Positions 44,601 to 53,027 of a stretch of DNA of 64,000 nucleotides are shown here, piece by piece. The DNA lies in NCBI GenBank assembly GCA_963829575.1, contig CAWHJF010000003.1, positions 62,001-126,000 of the forward strand, read 5' to 3'. Every line of letters begins with the position of its first letter. Position 1 is the stretch's first letter. A program made the translations under genes and the position numbers. This stretch comes from KACC-23026 sp963829575 (lineage in GTDB: Bacteria > Bacillota > Bacilli > Bacillales > Sporolactobacillaceae). Below the pieces are notes generated by a model. That model did not search any database, was not told the origin of the DNA, and saw only the letters and a program-made list of their open reading frames with translations.

Positions 44601-45948
44601 CAATCTCACCATTGATTACTTTAACGGCGGCTAATTCGATAATTTTATTGTAAACCGCAGAAAGCCCTGTGGTTTCCACGTCAAACACGACATAGGTTGC
44701 TTCAGCGAGTTCGACCGGCTTTTCATTAAACGCGATCGGTACGCCATCATCCACAAGATTAGCTTCTAGTCCGTAAAGAATTTTCACGCCATGTTTTTTA
44801 CCAGCTGAATAGGCTTCTGGAAAAGATTGAACGACGCCATGGTCGGTGATCGCAATTGCAGGTTGACCATACTGTTTGGCTCGTTTAACAAGGTCCCCAG
44901 CCGTGGCAATCGCATCCATTTGGCTCATTGTCGTGTGGGCATGCAGTTCAATCCGCTTCTCTTCTTCAGGAGCATTGTCTTTTTTTACAATCGCCGGTAC
45001 CTCTTCAAGGTCGCGGGCCATCATGACAAGGTCGCGAACAAATGTATCATTCTGGACCCCACCGCGCGCCTTAACCCACATCCCTTTTTGAAGTTGGGAA
45101 AAACGTTCCGCCTCTTCTTTGTCTTTAAGGAACATTTTACATAAAATGGAATCCGAATAGTCGGTGACTTTAAATAGCGCGAGCGTTCGTCCACTCCGCA
45201 ATTCGCGAATCTCCACATCAAACACATGCCCTTGAATCGCGATTCGTTTTTCCTCTTCTTGAATCTGTTTAATTGGCGTTGGCGCTTCTTGAATGTCGTA
45301 ACCGATTTTGAGTGGACCCGTAAATGCCGCAGCTTCTGCTGTGCTCTCGGCTTTCTTCTTCAACTCTTCTAAAGCTTCATTGGCTTTGGTACGTGACTCT
45401 TCATCACGTTGCTTAATAAAGTCTGCCATTTCACTTTCGATATTACGGAAATGGAACGCCAATTCTTGAGGCAACAAGCCCAGCTCTGGAATGACACTAT
45501 TCAATAAAGCTGGGAGCTTTCGCTTCATCGCGATCGCTTCAGTTTCATTAGCCACTTCCAAAACAAGTTGATTGTTTTCGAATTTAAGAGTTTGCGTTTG
45601 CAACCTCTGTGAAAGTGCCGGAGAATGGGCCTCTAATCTTGATACAATAGCAGGCCAATAGGAAAGAAAGAGCTCAGGATCCCCTAAGCTTTTTTCGCAA
45701 GTAATGGTGAACGTGACGCGTGATGCTATGTGTTTAAAGGCGGCAGCCAGACGTTCACTAAACCACTTATAAAGGTGATAAGGGAGCGATTGAGTTAATT
45801 TAAAATGAAATTCCCATTCTTTCTTGGTCTGATGCACAACCAACCTTTCGATACTGCCATCTCTTAGATATTTTTCAATAAGATCCTCAGGTGTTTCAAG
45901 CTGGTTGAGAAGAATTCTGAACCGTTCTTGTCTTGTTTTCCCTTCCAC
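41650..45948 (-). CDS. polC: DNA polymerase III alpha subunit, PolC type
   Basis: Main replicative polymerase of low-GC Gram-positives. 1432 residues: N-terminal domain, OB domain, PHP domain (ELHAHTTMSQMDA) interrupted by a DnaQ-type 3'-5' exonuclease (VVFDVETTGLS), a C4 zinc site (CPSC, then KCSECG), catalytic palm with PDIDLNFSGEYQP, and C-terminal helix-hairpin-helix. GTG at 45948 has GAGAGGAG upstream; an ATG at 45969 is in frame but lies before that site. Confidence 0.98.
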   Translation of the reverse strand: MEGKTRQERFRILLNQLETPEDLIEKYLRDGSIERLVVHQTKKEWEFHFKLTQSLPYHLYKWFSERLAAAFKHIASRVTFTITCEKSLGDPELFLSYWPAIVSRLEAHSPALSQRLQTQTLKFENNQLVLEVANETEAIAMKRKLPALLNSVIPELGLLPQELAFHFRNIESEMADFIKQRDEESRTKANEALEELKKKAESTAEAAAFTGPLKIGYDIQEAPTPIKQIQEEEKRIAIQGHVFDVEIRELRSGRTLALFKVTDYSDSILCKMFLKDKEEAERFSQLQKGMWVKARGGVQNDTFVRDLVMMARDLEEVPAIVKKDNAPEEEKRIELHAHTTMSQMDAIATAGDLVKRAKQYGQPAIAITDHGVVQSFPEAYSAGKKHGVKILYGLEANLVDDGVPIAFNEKPVELAEATYVVFDVETTGLSAVYNKIIELAAVKVINGEIVDRFERFSNPHEPISHTITELTGITDDMVVNAPEIDDVLRDFRDFAGDSILVAHNAQFDMGFLNTGYEKAGFEKADNPVIDTLELARFLYPDMKNHRLNTLCKVFNIDLTQHHRAIYDAEATGYLTWKMVKDAIERGVVSHDHLNDNMGKGNVNRIRPSHCTILAKNQTGLKNLYKLVSFSHLNHFYRVPRIPRSLLEKYREGLIVGSGCSQGDVFEAMMQKSAEEAEKVAKFYDYLEVQPPSILPHLLERELVSDEMALREIIKNIVLLGEKMGKPVVATGNVHYLDENDYLYRKILIAAQSGNPLNRQTQPPVHFRTTDEMHEEFAFLGEERCKQVVVTNTHVIADQIEDVKPVQDDLFTPKIEGADDEVRDMSYNEARRRYGDTLPEVVEKRLEKELNSIIGHGFAVIYLISAKLVVKSLNDGYLVGSRGSVGSSFVATMMSITEVNPLPPHYVCPSCQHSEWFMDGSVACGFDLPDKKCSECGETYVRDGHDIPFETFLGFKGDKVPDIDLNFSGEYQPIAHNYTKELFGEDYVYRAGTIGTVADKTAYGYVKGYEGDYNLHLRGAEIDRLAQGFTGVKRTTGQHPGGIIVVPDYMDIYDFSPIQFPADDKSSEWRTTHFDFHSIHDNLLKLDILGHDDPTAIRMLQDLSGMDPKTIPSSDPDVMKIFSSTESLGVTEEQIRCKTGTLGIPEFGTRFVRQMLEDTKPTSFAELVQISGLSHGTDVWLGNAQELINNGTCVLREVIGCRDDIMVYLMHKGLDPSMAFKIMESVRKGKGLNDEWVGIMKEHGVPKWYIESCLKIKYMFPKAHATAYVLMAIRIAYFKVHHPILFYATYFSVRADDLDIDVMRRGATGILAKIEEIEAKGLEASPKEKNLLTVLEIALEMCQRGFSFQSIDLYRSKATEFVVDGMSLIPPFNALAGVGTNAAINIVKSREEGEFLSKEDLQKKAKLSRTVVEYLDQHGCLNGLPDANQLSLF

Positions 45949-46040
45949 AACTCTTCTCCTCTCACACATTCGTAATGTCGTAGCTCGCCTTTAGATGAAT
46001 GCGCGGCAAGCCGATCAGAAATCGACAAATTTCTATTCTT

Positions 46041-46070
46041 AGTTTAACAGGCTAATGAGCAAAAAGTAAA
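46041..46070 (-). promoter_or_regulatory. Possible sigma-A promoter of polC
   Basis: Minus strand TTTACT (46065-46070), 18 bases, TAAACT (46041-46046), between the proS terminator and polC. Confidence 0.45.
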
Positions 46071-46104
46071 TCCTTGAATCGAACTAGGAAATTATTCTCA
46101 AACA

Positions 46105-46140
46105 TAAAAAAGCGCCGAATCTCTAAAATTCGGCGCTCCG
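46105..46140 (-). terminator. Intrinsic terminator after proS
   Basis: Minus-strand stem AGCGCCGAATTTTAG / CTAAAATTCGGCGCT-like (GC core AGCGCCGAA / TTCGGCGCT) followed by T6. Strong. Confidence 0.94.
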
Positions 46141-46154
46141 CACTTTATTTTCTA

Positions 46155-47777
46155 TTAAGCAAGATTTTCTTTAATATAGGCTTCTAGATCTTGGACGGCG
46201 ACTTCTACTTTTTCGCCGACTCGGCGTAAGGACACTTCTACAATTCCTTCTGAAGCGCGTTTTCCGACTGTGATTCGAATCGGACAACCAATGAGCTCGG
46301 CTTCGGCAAATTTAACACCCGCACGCTCATCGCGATCATCTATGAGAACTTCGTACGCACCTGAAAGCGACGCATACAATTGCTCAGCCAATTCTTTTTG
46401 CTCGTCGTTTTTAATATTTACTGGAACAATGTGCAAATGGAACGGAGCAATCGAAACAGGCCAAATTAATCCGCGATCATCGTTAAATTGTTCAGCGACC
46501 GCAGATAATGTACGAGACACGCCAATTCCGTAACAGCCCATGATCATCGGTTGACTGCGGCCATTTTCATCAAGGAAGGTTGCTCCCATGGCCTCACTAT
46601 ACTTCGTGCCGATCTTAAAGACTTGCCCAATCTCGATCCCGCGGGTAAACTGTATCGTCCCTTCACCATCTGGAGACGGGTCACCTTCTTTTATAAAACG
46701 GAGATCCGCAAACTGCGCCCCATTTAGATCACGTTCCACATCCACATTAAAATGAAGCACCTGATGATTCAAACGAATGACACCATTCGCGACATTTTTC
46801 ACCCCGTGGTCGGCAAGCAGCACATAGGTGTCCGAACCAGAAAGAGAAAATTCCGGTGTTTCAGCAAGCGTCTCGATCATAGAAGCATTCACTTCATTTT
46901 TGACCTTCACGTCATTCAGTTCATCACCGTCACGAACTAAGACCGCGACCATTTGTTCATCGGCTTGAAACCACTGAAGATGTAAGGTATGCGCGCCGTC
47001 CTCGATTGGCGACCCTTCATTCAACGGAAGAAGTGCCTCATCAGGCTTTTGATCGACATGGTGAACGGCAGCCATTTCAATGTTGGCTGCGTAATTGGAA
47101 CCATCCGAATAGGCAATGGTGTCTTCCCCAATATCAGCAAAGGCCATGAATTCATGGGTGTCTTTACCGCCAATCGCACCCGAATCAGCAATAACCGGAC
47201 GAAAATTTAACCCGCAACGCGTAAAGACATTGGTGTACGCGTCGTACATCATCTGATAGCGTTGATCTAGCCCCTCTTGTGTGGAATGGAAGGAATAGGC
47301 ATCCTTCATAATGAATTCGCGGCCGCGGAGCAGACCGAACCTTGGGCGACGCTCATCTCGATATTTCGTTTGAATTTGATAAAGGGTCATTGGGAGCTTC
47401 TTGTAACTGTTCAATTCGTCGCGCACAAGGCTCGTAATGAGTTCCTCATGGGTTGCTCCTAGTGCAAAATCACGGCCATGGCGATCTTTCAAACGCATTA
47501 ATTCCGGACCATACACATCCCAGCGGCCCGACTCATGCCATAATTCCGCGGGTTGGATGGCAGGCATCAACAACTCGACAGCCCCTACTTTTTCCATTTC
47601 ATCGCGCACAACAGCTTCAATTTTTTTTAAAACCCTATACCCTAGCGGTAAATACGAATAAATTCCAGCCGCATTTTGCCGAACAAATCCTGCTCTTAAA
47701 AGCAGTTGTTGACTGACGGATTCCGCATCAGATGGTTTTTCTTTCATGGTTGGAATTAATACTTGACTTTGTTTCAT
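46155..47777 (-). CDS. proS: Prolyl-tRNA synthetase with shortened editing domain
   Basis: Class II synthetase charging tRNA-Pro. 540 residues. Catalytic motifs are intact: RPRFGLLRGREFIMKDAYSF (motif 2) and GCYGIGVSRTL (motif 3), with a normal anticodon-binding C-terminus. The inserted editing domain (about 225-385) is some 25 residues shorter than in B. subtilis, lacks the G-x-x-x-P motif, and has Gln where the Lys of the editing pocket is expected (HLQWFQADEQ). Aminoacylation should be normal; proofreading of Ala-tRNA-Pro is doubtful. No T-box leader is present. Confidence 0.96.
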   Translation of the reverse strand: MKQSQVLIPTMKEKPSDAESVSQQLLLRAGFVRQNAAGIYSYLPLGYRVLKKIEAVVRDEMEKVGAVELLMPAIQPAELWHESGRWDVYGPELMRLKDRHGRDFALGATHEELITSLVRDELNSYKKLPMTLYQIQTKYRDERRPRFGLLRGREFIMKDAYSFHSTQEGLDQRYQMMYDAYTNVFTRCGLNFRPVIADSGAIGGKDTHEFMAFADIGEDTIAYSDGSNYAANIEMAAVHHVDQKPDEALLPLNEGSPIEDGAHTLHLQWFQADEQMVAVLVRDGDELNDVKVKNEVNASMIETLAETPEFSLSGSDTYVLLADHGVKNVANGVIRLNHQVLHFNVDVERDLNGAQFADLRFIKEGDPSPDGEGTIQFTRGIEIGQVFKIGTKYSEAMGATFLDENGRSQPMIMGCYGIGVSRTLSAVAEQFNDDRGLIWPVSIAPFHLHIVPVNIKNDEQKELAEQLYASLSGAYEVLIDDRDERAGVKFAEAELIGCPIRITVGKRASEGIVEVSLRRVGEKVEVAVQDLEAYIKENLA

Positions 47778-47805
47778 TCTCGTTCATCCTCTCGAAGACC
47801 AGCCA

Positions 47806-49065
47806 CTATTGTAAAAATATTTTTTGGATATCATTCCAAGTGACCACAATCATTAATAACATTAAAAATGCAAAACCAATAAAATGCACAAGCGTTTCCC
47901 TTTGTGGGTCGACCGGTTTACCACGAAGTCCTTCGACAAAAAGGAACACAAGACGTCCACCATCAAGTGCCGGAAGTGGCAAGAGGTTGACGATCCCAAG
48001 GTTGATACTTAGCACGGCGGTCCAGTTCATAACCCATAGGAACCCATGTTTGACAACTTGACCGGTTAAGTCGTAAATTCCGACTGGTCCAGCCAATTGA
48101 TTAAGGCCAACTTGGCCTGTGACGAGCATTTTGAATCCAATCACTTCTTGTTTAATCCAATAATAGGTTTGAGTTACCCCACCTTTTAAGGATCCACCAA
48201 TACTTTTATCAGTTGGTGGATAAACGCCGATAAACCCACCTTTTTTCCCTTTGGAAACTTCTCGTGTTCCGGTTTTAACATGGATCGTTTTGGTTTGACC
48301 CTTCCTCGAAATGGTAAACGTAAGGTCTTCTCCTGGACGTTTCCCCACTATATTTGTGAGGTCATCCCAACTTGAAATCGGCTGATTATTAATTTTTAAA
48401 ACGCGATCCCCTTGGTGAAGTCCATAACTTGCCGCTGGGTTACCTTTAATGGTTTGACCTAATACAGGTTGATTGGACGGCACACCTTGCATTAAGAAAT
48501 AAATCACAAACACGATGAACGCCAATAAAAAATTCATGAACGGACCCGCAAAGATCGTCAAAATCCGGTCTAATAGCGACTTCGAAGCAAACTGTCGATC
48601 AATGGGTGCAATTTGAAAGGCATTACCATCCATGATGTAATTCGCCTCTCGATTAATGGCGAAGGTATGGGACAATCCTTCTTCGTCTGTCGCTTGTACA
48701 AATAACTCACGTTCAAGATCTACAGCTTCAGCCGTCATAATTTGGGCATCCTGATGCTTATGCGTTTGATTCACAATTATGGTTCGCACTTCATTTAAAG
48801 AATTAAAACGAAGTCCTATGGTCTGGCCGGGTTTGATCTCGACGATCTCGGGATCTTCTCCCGCCATACGAACAAAACCACCAATTGGAAGCAGACGCAA
48901 CGTGTACACCGTCTCCCCTTTTTTTATCGAGAAGAGCTTAGGTCCAAACCCAATGGCATATTCACGGCATAAAATCCCTGCTCGCTTCGCTAAAAGTAGA
49001 TGTCCTAATTCGTGAAATGAAATGAGCAGACCGAAAATAATTACAACGGCTATAAACGTTTGCAC
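47806..49065 (-). CDS. rseP: Site-2 zinc metalloprotease RseP/RasP
   Basis: Intramembrane protease that cleaves anti-sigma factors and leftover signal peptides. 419 residues with HELGH at 18-22 in the first membrane helix, a PDZ domain (about 185-270, GLHQGDRVLKINNQP), and the second metal motif NLLPLPALDGGR near the C-terminus. GTG start with AAGGATG eight bases upstream. Between dxr and proS as in other Bacilli. Confidence 0.97.
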   Translation of the reverse strand: MQTFIAVVIIFGLLISFHELGHLLLAKRAGILCREYAIGFGPKLFSIKKGETVYTLRLLPIGGFVRMAGEDPEIVEIKPGQTIGLRFNSLNEVRTIIVNQTHKHQDAQIMTAEAVDLERELFVQATDEEGLSHTFAINREANYIMDGNAFQIAPIDRQFASKSLLDRILTIFAGPFMNFLLAFIVFVIYFLMQGVPSNQPVLGQTIKGNPAASYGLHQGDRVLKINNQPISSWDDLTNIVGKRPGEDLTFTISRKGQTKTIHVKTGTREVSKGKKGGFIGVYPPTDKSIGGSLKGGVTQTYYWIKQEVIGFKMLVTGQVGLNQLAGPVGIYDLTGQVVKHGFLWVMNWTAVLSINLGIVNLLPLPALDGGRLVFLFVEGLRGKPVDPQRETLVHFIGFAFLMLLMIVVTWNDIQKIFLQ

Positions 49066-49154
49066 GATATCATCATCCTTTTAAAAAGTCCTTATTTCCA
49101 CATTTGGGCTTGATTATAGCTTTAAGATCCTGCCCGTATCTCACCCCGTCTTGA

Positions 49155-50315
49155 TCAAACACTGAGCGATCTCACTTGTTGTTCAACCCAATCCCGTGCT
49201 TTTGCATCTTCGCCTCTAATTGTTTCAAGGTCAGGATTCGCAATCATTTGATGGTGATCGAGCGCATCACGAACGAGTCGTTCAATATCTAGAAATGACA
49301 CTTTTCCACTTAAAAATGCAGCCACCGCTGCTTCGTTTGCCGCATTCAAAACGGTCGGATAAGTGCCACCCGCTTTTCCTGCTTCATACGCGAGCGTCAG
49401 ACAACCATATCTCGACTCGTCAACGGAAGCAAAGTGAAGGGCACCAACTTCCCATAAGTTTAACCGTTTCGCAGGCTCTGATACAAGCCGTTCTGGATAG
49501 GATAAGGCATAACGGATCGGACCTTTCATGTCAGGATGTCCGAGCTCTGCCAACACACTGTGATCGACAAATTCAACGAGTGAATGAACGATACTTTCTT
49601 TATGTATGACCACGTCTATTTTCTCATAAGGGACATCGAACAGCCATCTTGCTTCAATGACCTCTAAACCTTTGTTCATCATAGTAGCAGAATCAATGGT
49701 AATCTTGGCACCCATCGACCAATTAGGGTGTTTTAAAGCTTCTTCGACCGTAACCGATTTAAGCGCTTCTTTAGGACGATCCCGAAAGCTTCCACCTGAA
49801 GCCGTTATGATCAATCGATTAATGGCTTTTTGGGGTTCATTTTTCAAGCATTGAAAGATCGCAGAATGCTCGCTATCAACTGGCAAAAGCGCCACATTAT
49901 GTATGCGGGCCAGGTCCATAACAAGGTGCCCCGCTGTGACTAACGTTTCTTTATTAGCCAATGCAATTGTTTTTCCTGCTTTAATCGCTTCGATGGTCGG
50001 AAGTAAACCCTGACTTCCGACCACGGCATTGACCACGATCCCAGCTTGATCAAACGTGCTCACTTCAATCAGACCTTCCATTCCAGTGACCACTTTTATG
50101 GACGATGGGATATGTGGAAGCAAGCGTTCTTTCACATGTTGCGTCGCTACAGAAACCAGTTTGGGCTGAACTTTTCGGATGAGTTCTGAGCCCAGTTCCC
50201 AGTTTCCACCAAACGCAAGCGCGACAATCTTAAACTGATCTGGATGTTCGAGAACCACGTCAACCGTTTGGGTTCCAATGGATCCGGTAGCTCCTAATAG
50301 ACTAATGGACTTCAT
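49155..50315 (-). CDS. dxr: 1-deoxy-D-xylulose-5-phosphate reductoisomerase
   Basis: Second step of the MEP isoprenoid pathway. NADPH loop LGATGSIGTQT at the N-terminus, VDSEHSAIFQC, ASGGSFRD and GAKITIDSATMMNKGLE metal/substrate motifs. 386 residues. In line with uppS and cdsA, which use isoprenoid and CDP-lipid precursors for the envelope. Confidence 0.98.
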   Translation of the reverse strand: MKSISLLGATGSIGTQTVDVVLEHPDQFKIVALAFGGNWELGSELIRKVQPKLVSVATQHVKERLLPHIPSSIKVVTGMEGLIEVSTFDQAGIVVNAVVGSQGLLPTIEAIKAGKTIALANKETLVTAGHLVMDLARIHNVALLPVDSEHSAIFQCLKNEPQKAINRLIITASGGSFRDRPKEALKSVTVEEALKHPNWSMGAKITIDSATMMNKGLEVIEARWLFDVPYEKIDVVIHKESIVHSLVEFVDHSVLAELGHPDMKGPIRYALSYPERLVSEPAKRLNLWEVGALHFASVDESRYGCLTLAYEAGKAGGTYPTVLNAANEAAVAAFLSGKVSFLDIERLVRDALDHHQMIANPDLETIRGEDAKARDWVEQQVRSLSV

Positions 50316-50393
50316 TAACTCCCCCCTAAATCGTTCTCATGCCGATTCACTCGGAAAGATCGTCACTCTTCCAGAAAACCCTGACATGACTTT

Positions 50394-51179
50394 CTAAAAT
50401 AGATGTAGAACATGAAGCAATGGCAAGACAAAAATTAAACTATCAAAGCGATCAAGTATGCCTCCATGGCCAGGTAAGATCCGCCCAGAATCTTTGACGT
50501 CAAAGTGACGTTTCAAAGCGGATTCGACGAGATCGCCGAATTGTCCAAATACACTAATGACCACTGTAATTATAATTAATTGAACAGGACCAATAATAGA
50601 ATGGTCCACAATTAATCGAAATACAAAGGCGGAAACCAAAGCAACCCCGATTCCTCCGATGGTCCCTTCTATAGTTTTATTAGGACTAATCGAGGGGGCT
50701 AGCTTTTTCCGACCAAACTGTTTTCCTATAAAATAAGCGCCTGTATCGGTGGCCCAAATAATAATTTGAATAAATAATACGAGCGCTAAGCTCTTATAGC
50801 GAAGTGCTACTAAATATTCAAAGCCATACCCTACGTAAAGAACAGAAAAGACTATGTACGTCGCTTGATCAAAATTCACCCTATTTTTAGAAAAAACCGT
50901 TAACAAAAGTAAAAGTAATACCAGGCCAATGAATAATTCAGTCGGATGAACCCAGTTGAGCATTGGGGCTTCCCAACCTTTTATAACAAGTAAAAAGACG
51001 GAAAGTGCGCCAAGCAAACTCTCAATCGAAGTCCGCTTAATTTTCTTCATAGAGATCAGCTCTAAAAACGCTACGACCGAGAGCGCCCCAATAAAGAGCG
51101 CAAATGGCCATCCTCCAATGAGTAAAAAGAAAATAAAGAGGACTCCTGCCCATATACCCGTTAAAATTCTTATAAGCAT
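50394..51179 (-). CDS. cdsA: Phosphatidate cytidylyltransferase
   Basis: Makes CDP-diacylglycerol for all phospholipids; multi-spanning membrane protein of 261 residues with about eight hydrophobic segments. The family signature lies near the C-terminus: KRHFDVKDSGRILPGHGG followed by DRFDS. AAGGAGGTG before the ATG. 20 bases after uppS. Confidence 0.97.
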   Translation of the reverse strand: MLIRILTGIWAGVLFIFFLLIGGWPFALFIGALSVVAFLELISMKKIKRTSIESLLGALSVFLLVIKGWEAPMLNWVHPTELFIGLVLLLLLLTVFSKNRVNFDQATYIVFSVLYVGYGFEYLVALRYKSLALVLFIQIIIWATDTGAYFIGKQFGRKKLAPSISPNKTIEGTIGGIGVALVSAFVFRLIVDHSIIGPVQLIIITVVISVFGQFGDLVESALKRHFDVKDSGRILPGHGGILDRFDSLIFVLPLLHVLHLF

Positions 51180-51198
51180 GGGGGCACCTCCTTATCCT

Positions 51199-51963
51199 TT
51201 ATACGCCGCCATATCTCCGTGAACGTTGACTATATTGTTTAACTGCTTCTTGTAAATGTTTTTCTGAGAAATCAGGCCATAATACATCTGAAAACACTAA
51301 TTCTGTGTAAGCCAATTGCCAAAGCATAAAATTGCTGAGCCTAAGCTCACCGCTTGTACGAATTAATAAGTCTGGATCCGGATAAGCGTGAGACAACAAG
51401 TGGTTGGAGATCATCGTTTCGTCAATTTCATCGGGCTTAAGTGTCCCAGTTTGTACTTTTTCAGCGAGCGTTTGCATGACTTGGGTCATCTCATGGCGAC
51501 TTCCGTAGTTCAGCGCAAAATTTAATATAAGACCTGAATTCTCTGCCGTTTGTTCCTTTGCCGTATCGACGGCCTTACGAGTATGTTCGGGGAGTTTGCT
51601 TTCATCTCCCATAACACGGACTTGGACATTTTTTTCAATCAATTCTTTTAAATAACTATTTAAAAATTGTCCCGGAAGTTTCATAAGAAATTCGACTTCG
51701 TCTTTTGGACGTTTCCAATTCTCAGTTGAGAAGGCATAGAGCGTTAAGACTTCAACCCCTAGTCGATTGGCTTCTCGAACAATCTTTTTAACGACTTTCA
51801 TTCCCTCATGGTGTCCTGCAATGCGGGGTAGATTACGTTTTTTGGCCCACCGCCCATTGCCATCCATAATAATCGCGATATGGGCTGGTATGTCCAAAGG
51901 TTCCAGATTGTCTATTTTGTCGTCGGATTCTTTTGTTTTTCTAAACCCTAGTTTATCCAGCAT
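51199..51963 (-). CDS. uppS: Undecaprenyl diphosphate synthase
   Basis: Cis-prenyltransferase that makes the C55 lipid carrier for wall synthesis. Motifs IMDGNGRWAKKR (catalytic Asp), YAFSTENWKRP and RTSGELRLSNF. 254 residues. GGAGG seven bases upstream of the ATG; the neighbouring CCTCC and CTCCAT could fold onto this site. Confidence 0.98.
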   Translation of the reverse strand: MLDKLGFRKTKESDDKIDNLEPLDIPAHIAIIMDGNGRWAKKRNLPRIAGHHEGMKVVKKIVREANRLGVEVLTLYAFSTENWKRPKDEVEFLMKLPGQFLNSYLKELIEKNVQVRVMGDESKLPEHTRKAVDTAKEQTAENSGLILNFALNYGSRHEMTQVMQTLAEKVQTGTLKPDEIDETMISNHLLSHAYPDPDLLIRTSGELRLSNFMLWQLAYTELVFSDVLWPDFSEKHLQEAVKQYSQRSRRYGGV

Positions 51964-52113
51964 TGGAGGTCCTCCATAATGGAGTGCGAAACTCCCTTGA
52001 TTTTATTGCGACGAGCCTCTCTCGAACCAATCATCTTGTATTGGACTTCCTTCTATAGGAATTCCCAAAAAGAAGGTGATTTAGACGATGTTTCGAAGAT
52101 CCGCCTTGAACTC

Positions 52114-52144
52114 ATTATATCTATATAATACATGATATGCACAA
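52114..52144 (-). promoter_or_regulatory. Probable sigma-A promoter of uppS
   Basis: Perfect TATAAT on the minus strand (52114-52119). The nearest -35-like box, TTGTGC (52139-52144), is 19 bases away, which is long. Gives a leader of about 145 bases. Confidence 0.5.
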
Positions 52145-52234
52145 TTTTATATAGATTTGTTAGAAAGTTAACTCAGAGTCTCTTTTCATAACATTTAAAC
52201 CTCTTATTCCAATCTCAATTATTTATTTTTAATA

Positions 52235-52326
52235 ATACGCTCGCGTTACGTTCGCAATCCCCAAGCCTCCTTGATCAATCGACTTGTTGGGTCTTGCCTG
52301 GTTTGCTATTCCCGCAGGAGTCTTAG
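52235..52326. repeat. Decayed copy of a Bacillaceae intergenic repeat
   Basis: On the minus strand ACTCCTGCGGGAATAGC, then GACCC, then GGAGGCTTG in the order and spacing of a repeat I know from many Bacillaceae intergenic regions (ACTCCTGCGGGA ... GACCCCGCAGG ... GAGGAGGCT). The second GC-rich arm has drifted. It lies in the 500-base gap between frr and uppS, which otherwise holds only the frr terminator and the uppS promoter and leader. Confidence 0.55.
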
Positions 52327-52431
52327 CTTTTTCATCTAGATTATATTATTTAATTCGTACCGAGCTTTTTCATAAGATCGTTTAAAAATAAAGCGTTCCG
52401 ATCAAGACTTCCAAACCTTACGCATAAAATG

Positions 52432-52455
52432 AAATAACCCCTAATTAGGGGTTAT
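52432..52455 (-). terminator. Intrinsic terminator after frr
   Basis: ATAACCCCTAATTAGGGGTTAT, a near-continuous palindrome followed by ATTTCATTTTAT on the minus strand. Confidence 0.85.
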
Positions 52456-52466
52456 GGGGTAAGGGA

Positions 52467-53024
52467 TTAAACCTCCATGATTTCCTTCTCTTTGTTCGCG
52501 GTAACCTCATCTATTTTTGTAATTGTAGCATCGGTCACTTTTTGAACCTCATCTGTAAAGCGTCTTAAATCGTCTTCGGTCAACTCGCTATCTTTTTCTG
52601 CTTTCTTCAAAGAATCATTAGCATCACGGCGTACATTACGAACCGCAACTTTAGCTTCTTCGCCTGCTTTCTTCACCTGTTTGACAAGTTCCTTACGGCG
52701 CTCTTCCGTTAATGGTGGAATGGCTAAGCGAATCACCGATCCATCGTTAGAAGGTGTAATGCCAAGATCAGCCATCATAATAGCTCGCTCAATATCAGCT
52801 AAAATCCCTTTATCATAAGGCTGGATAATGAGCATACGTGCTTCTGGTGTCGCGATGCCCGCTAATTGGTTCAATGGGGTTTGGGCCCCATAATACTCAA
52901 CGGTTACGCGATTAAGTAAAGAAGCGTTGGCACGACCCGCACGAATCGATAGCAGATCATCACTCAACTTATCGACGGCTTTTTCCATACGTTTTTTTGC
53001 ATCATTTATGATTTCTTGAGTCAT
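52467..53024 (-). CDS. frr: Ribosome recycling factor
   Basis: Splits post-termination ribosomes with EF-G. 185 residues; motifs RAGRANASLLNRVTVEYYG and PPLTEERRKELVK. Starts three bases after the pyrH stop, with its ribosome site (AGGGGGAAA) inside the pyrH end. Confidence 0.98.
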   Translation of the reverse strand: MTQEIINDAKKRMEKAVDKLSDDLLSIRAGRANASLLNRVTVEYYGAQTPLNQLAGIATPEARMLIIQPYDKGILADIERAIMMADLGITPSNDGSVIRLAIPPLTEERRKELVKQVKKAGEEAKVAVRNVRRDANDSLKKAEKDSELTEDDLRRFTDEVQKVTDATITKIDEVTANKEKEIMEV

Positions 53025-53027
53025 CTC

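Noticed and set aside
46155..48061. T-box leader for proS
   Set aside because: The gap to rseP is under 30 bases and no T-box sequence exists.
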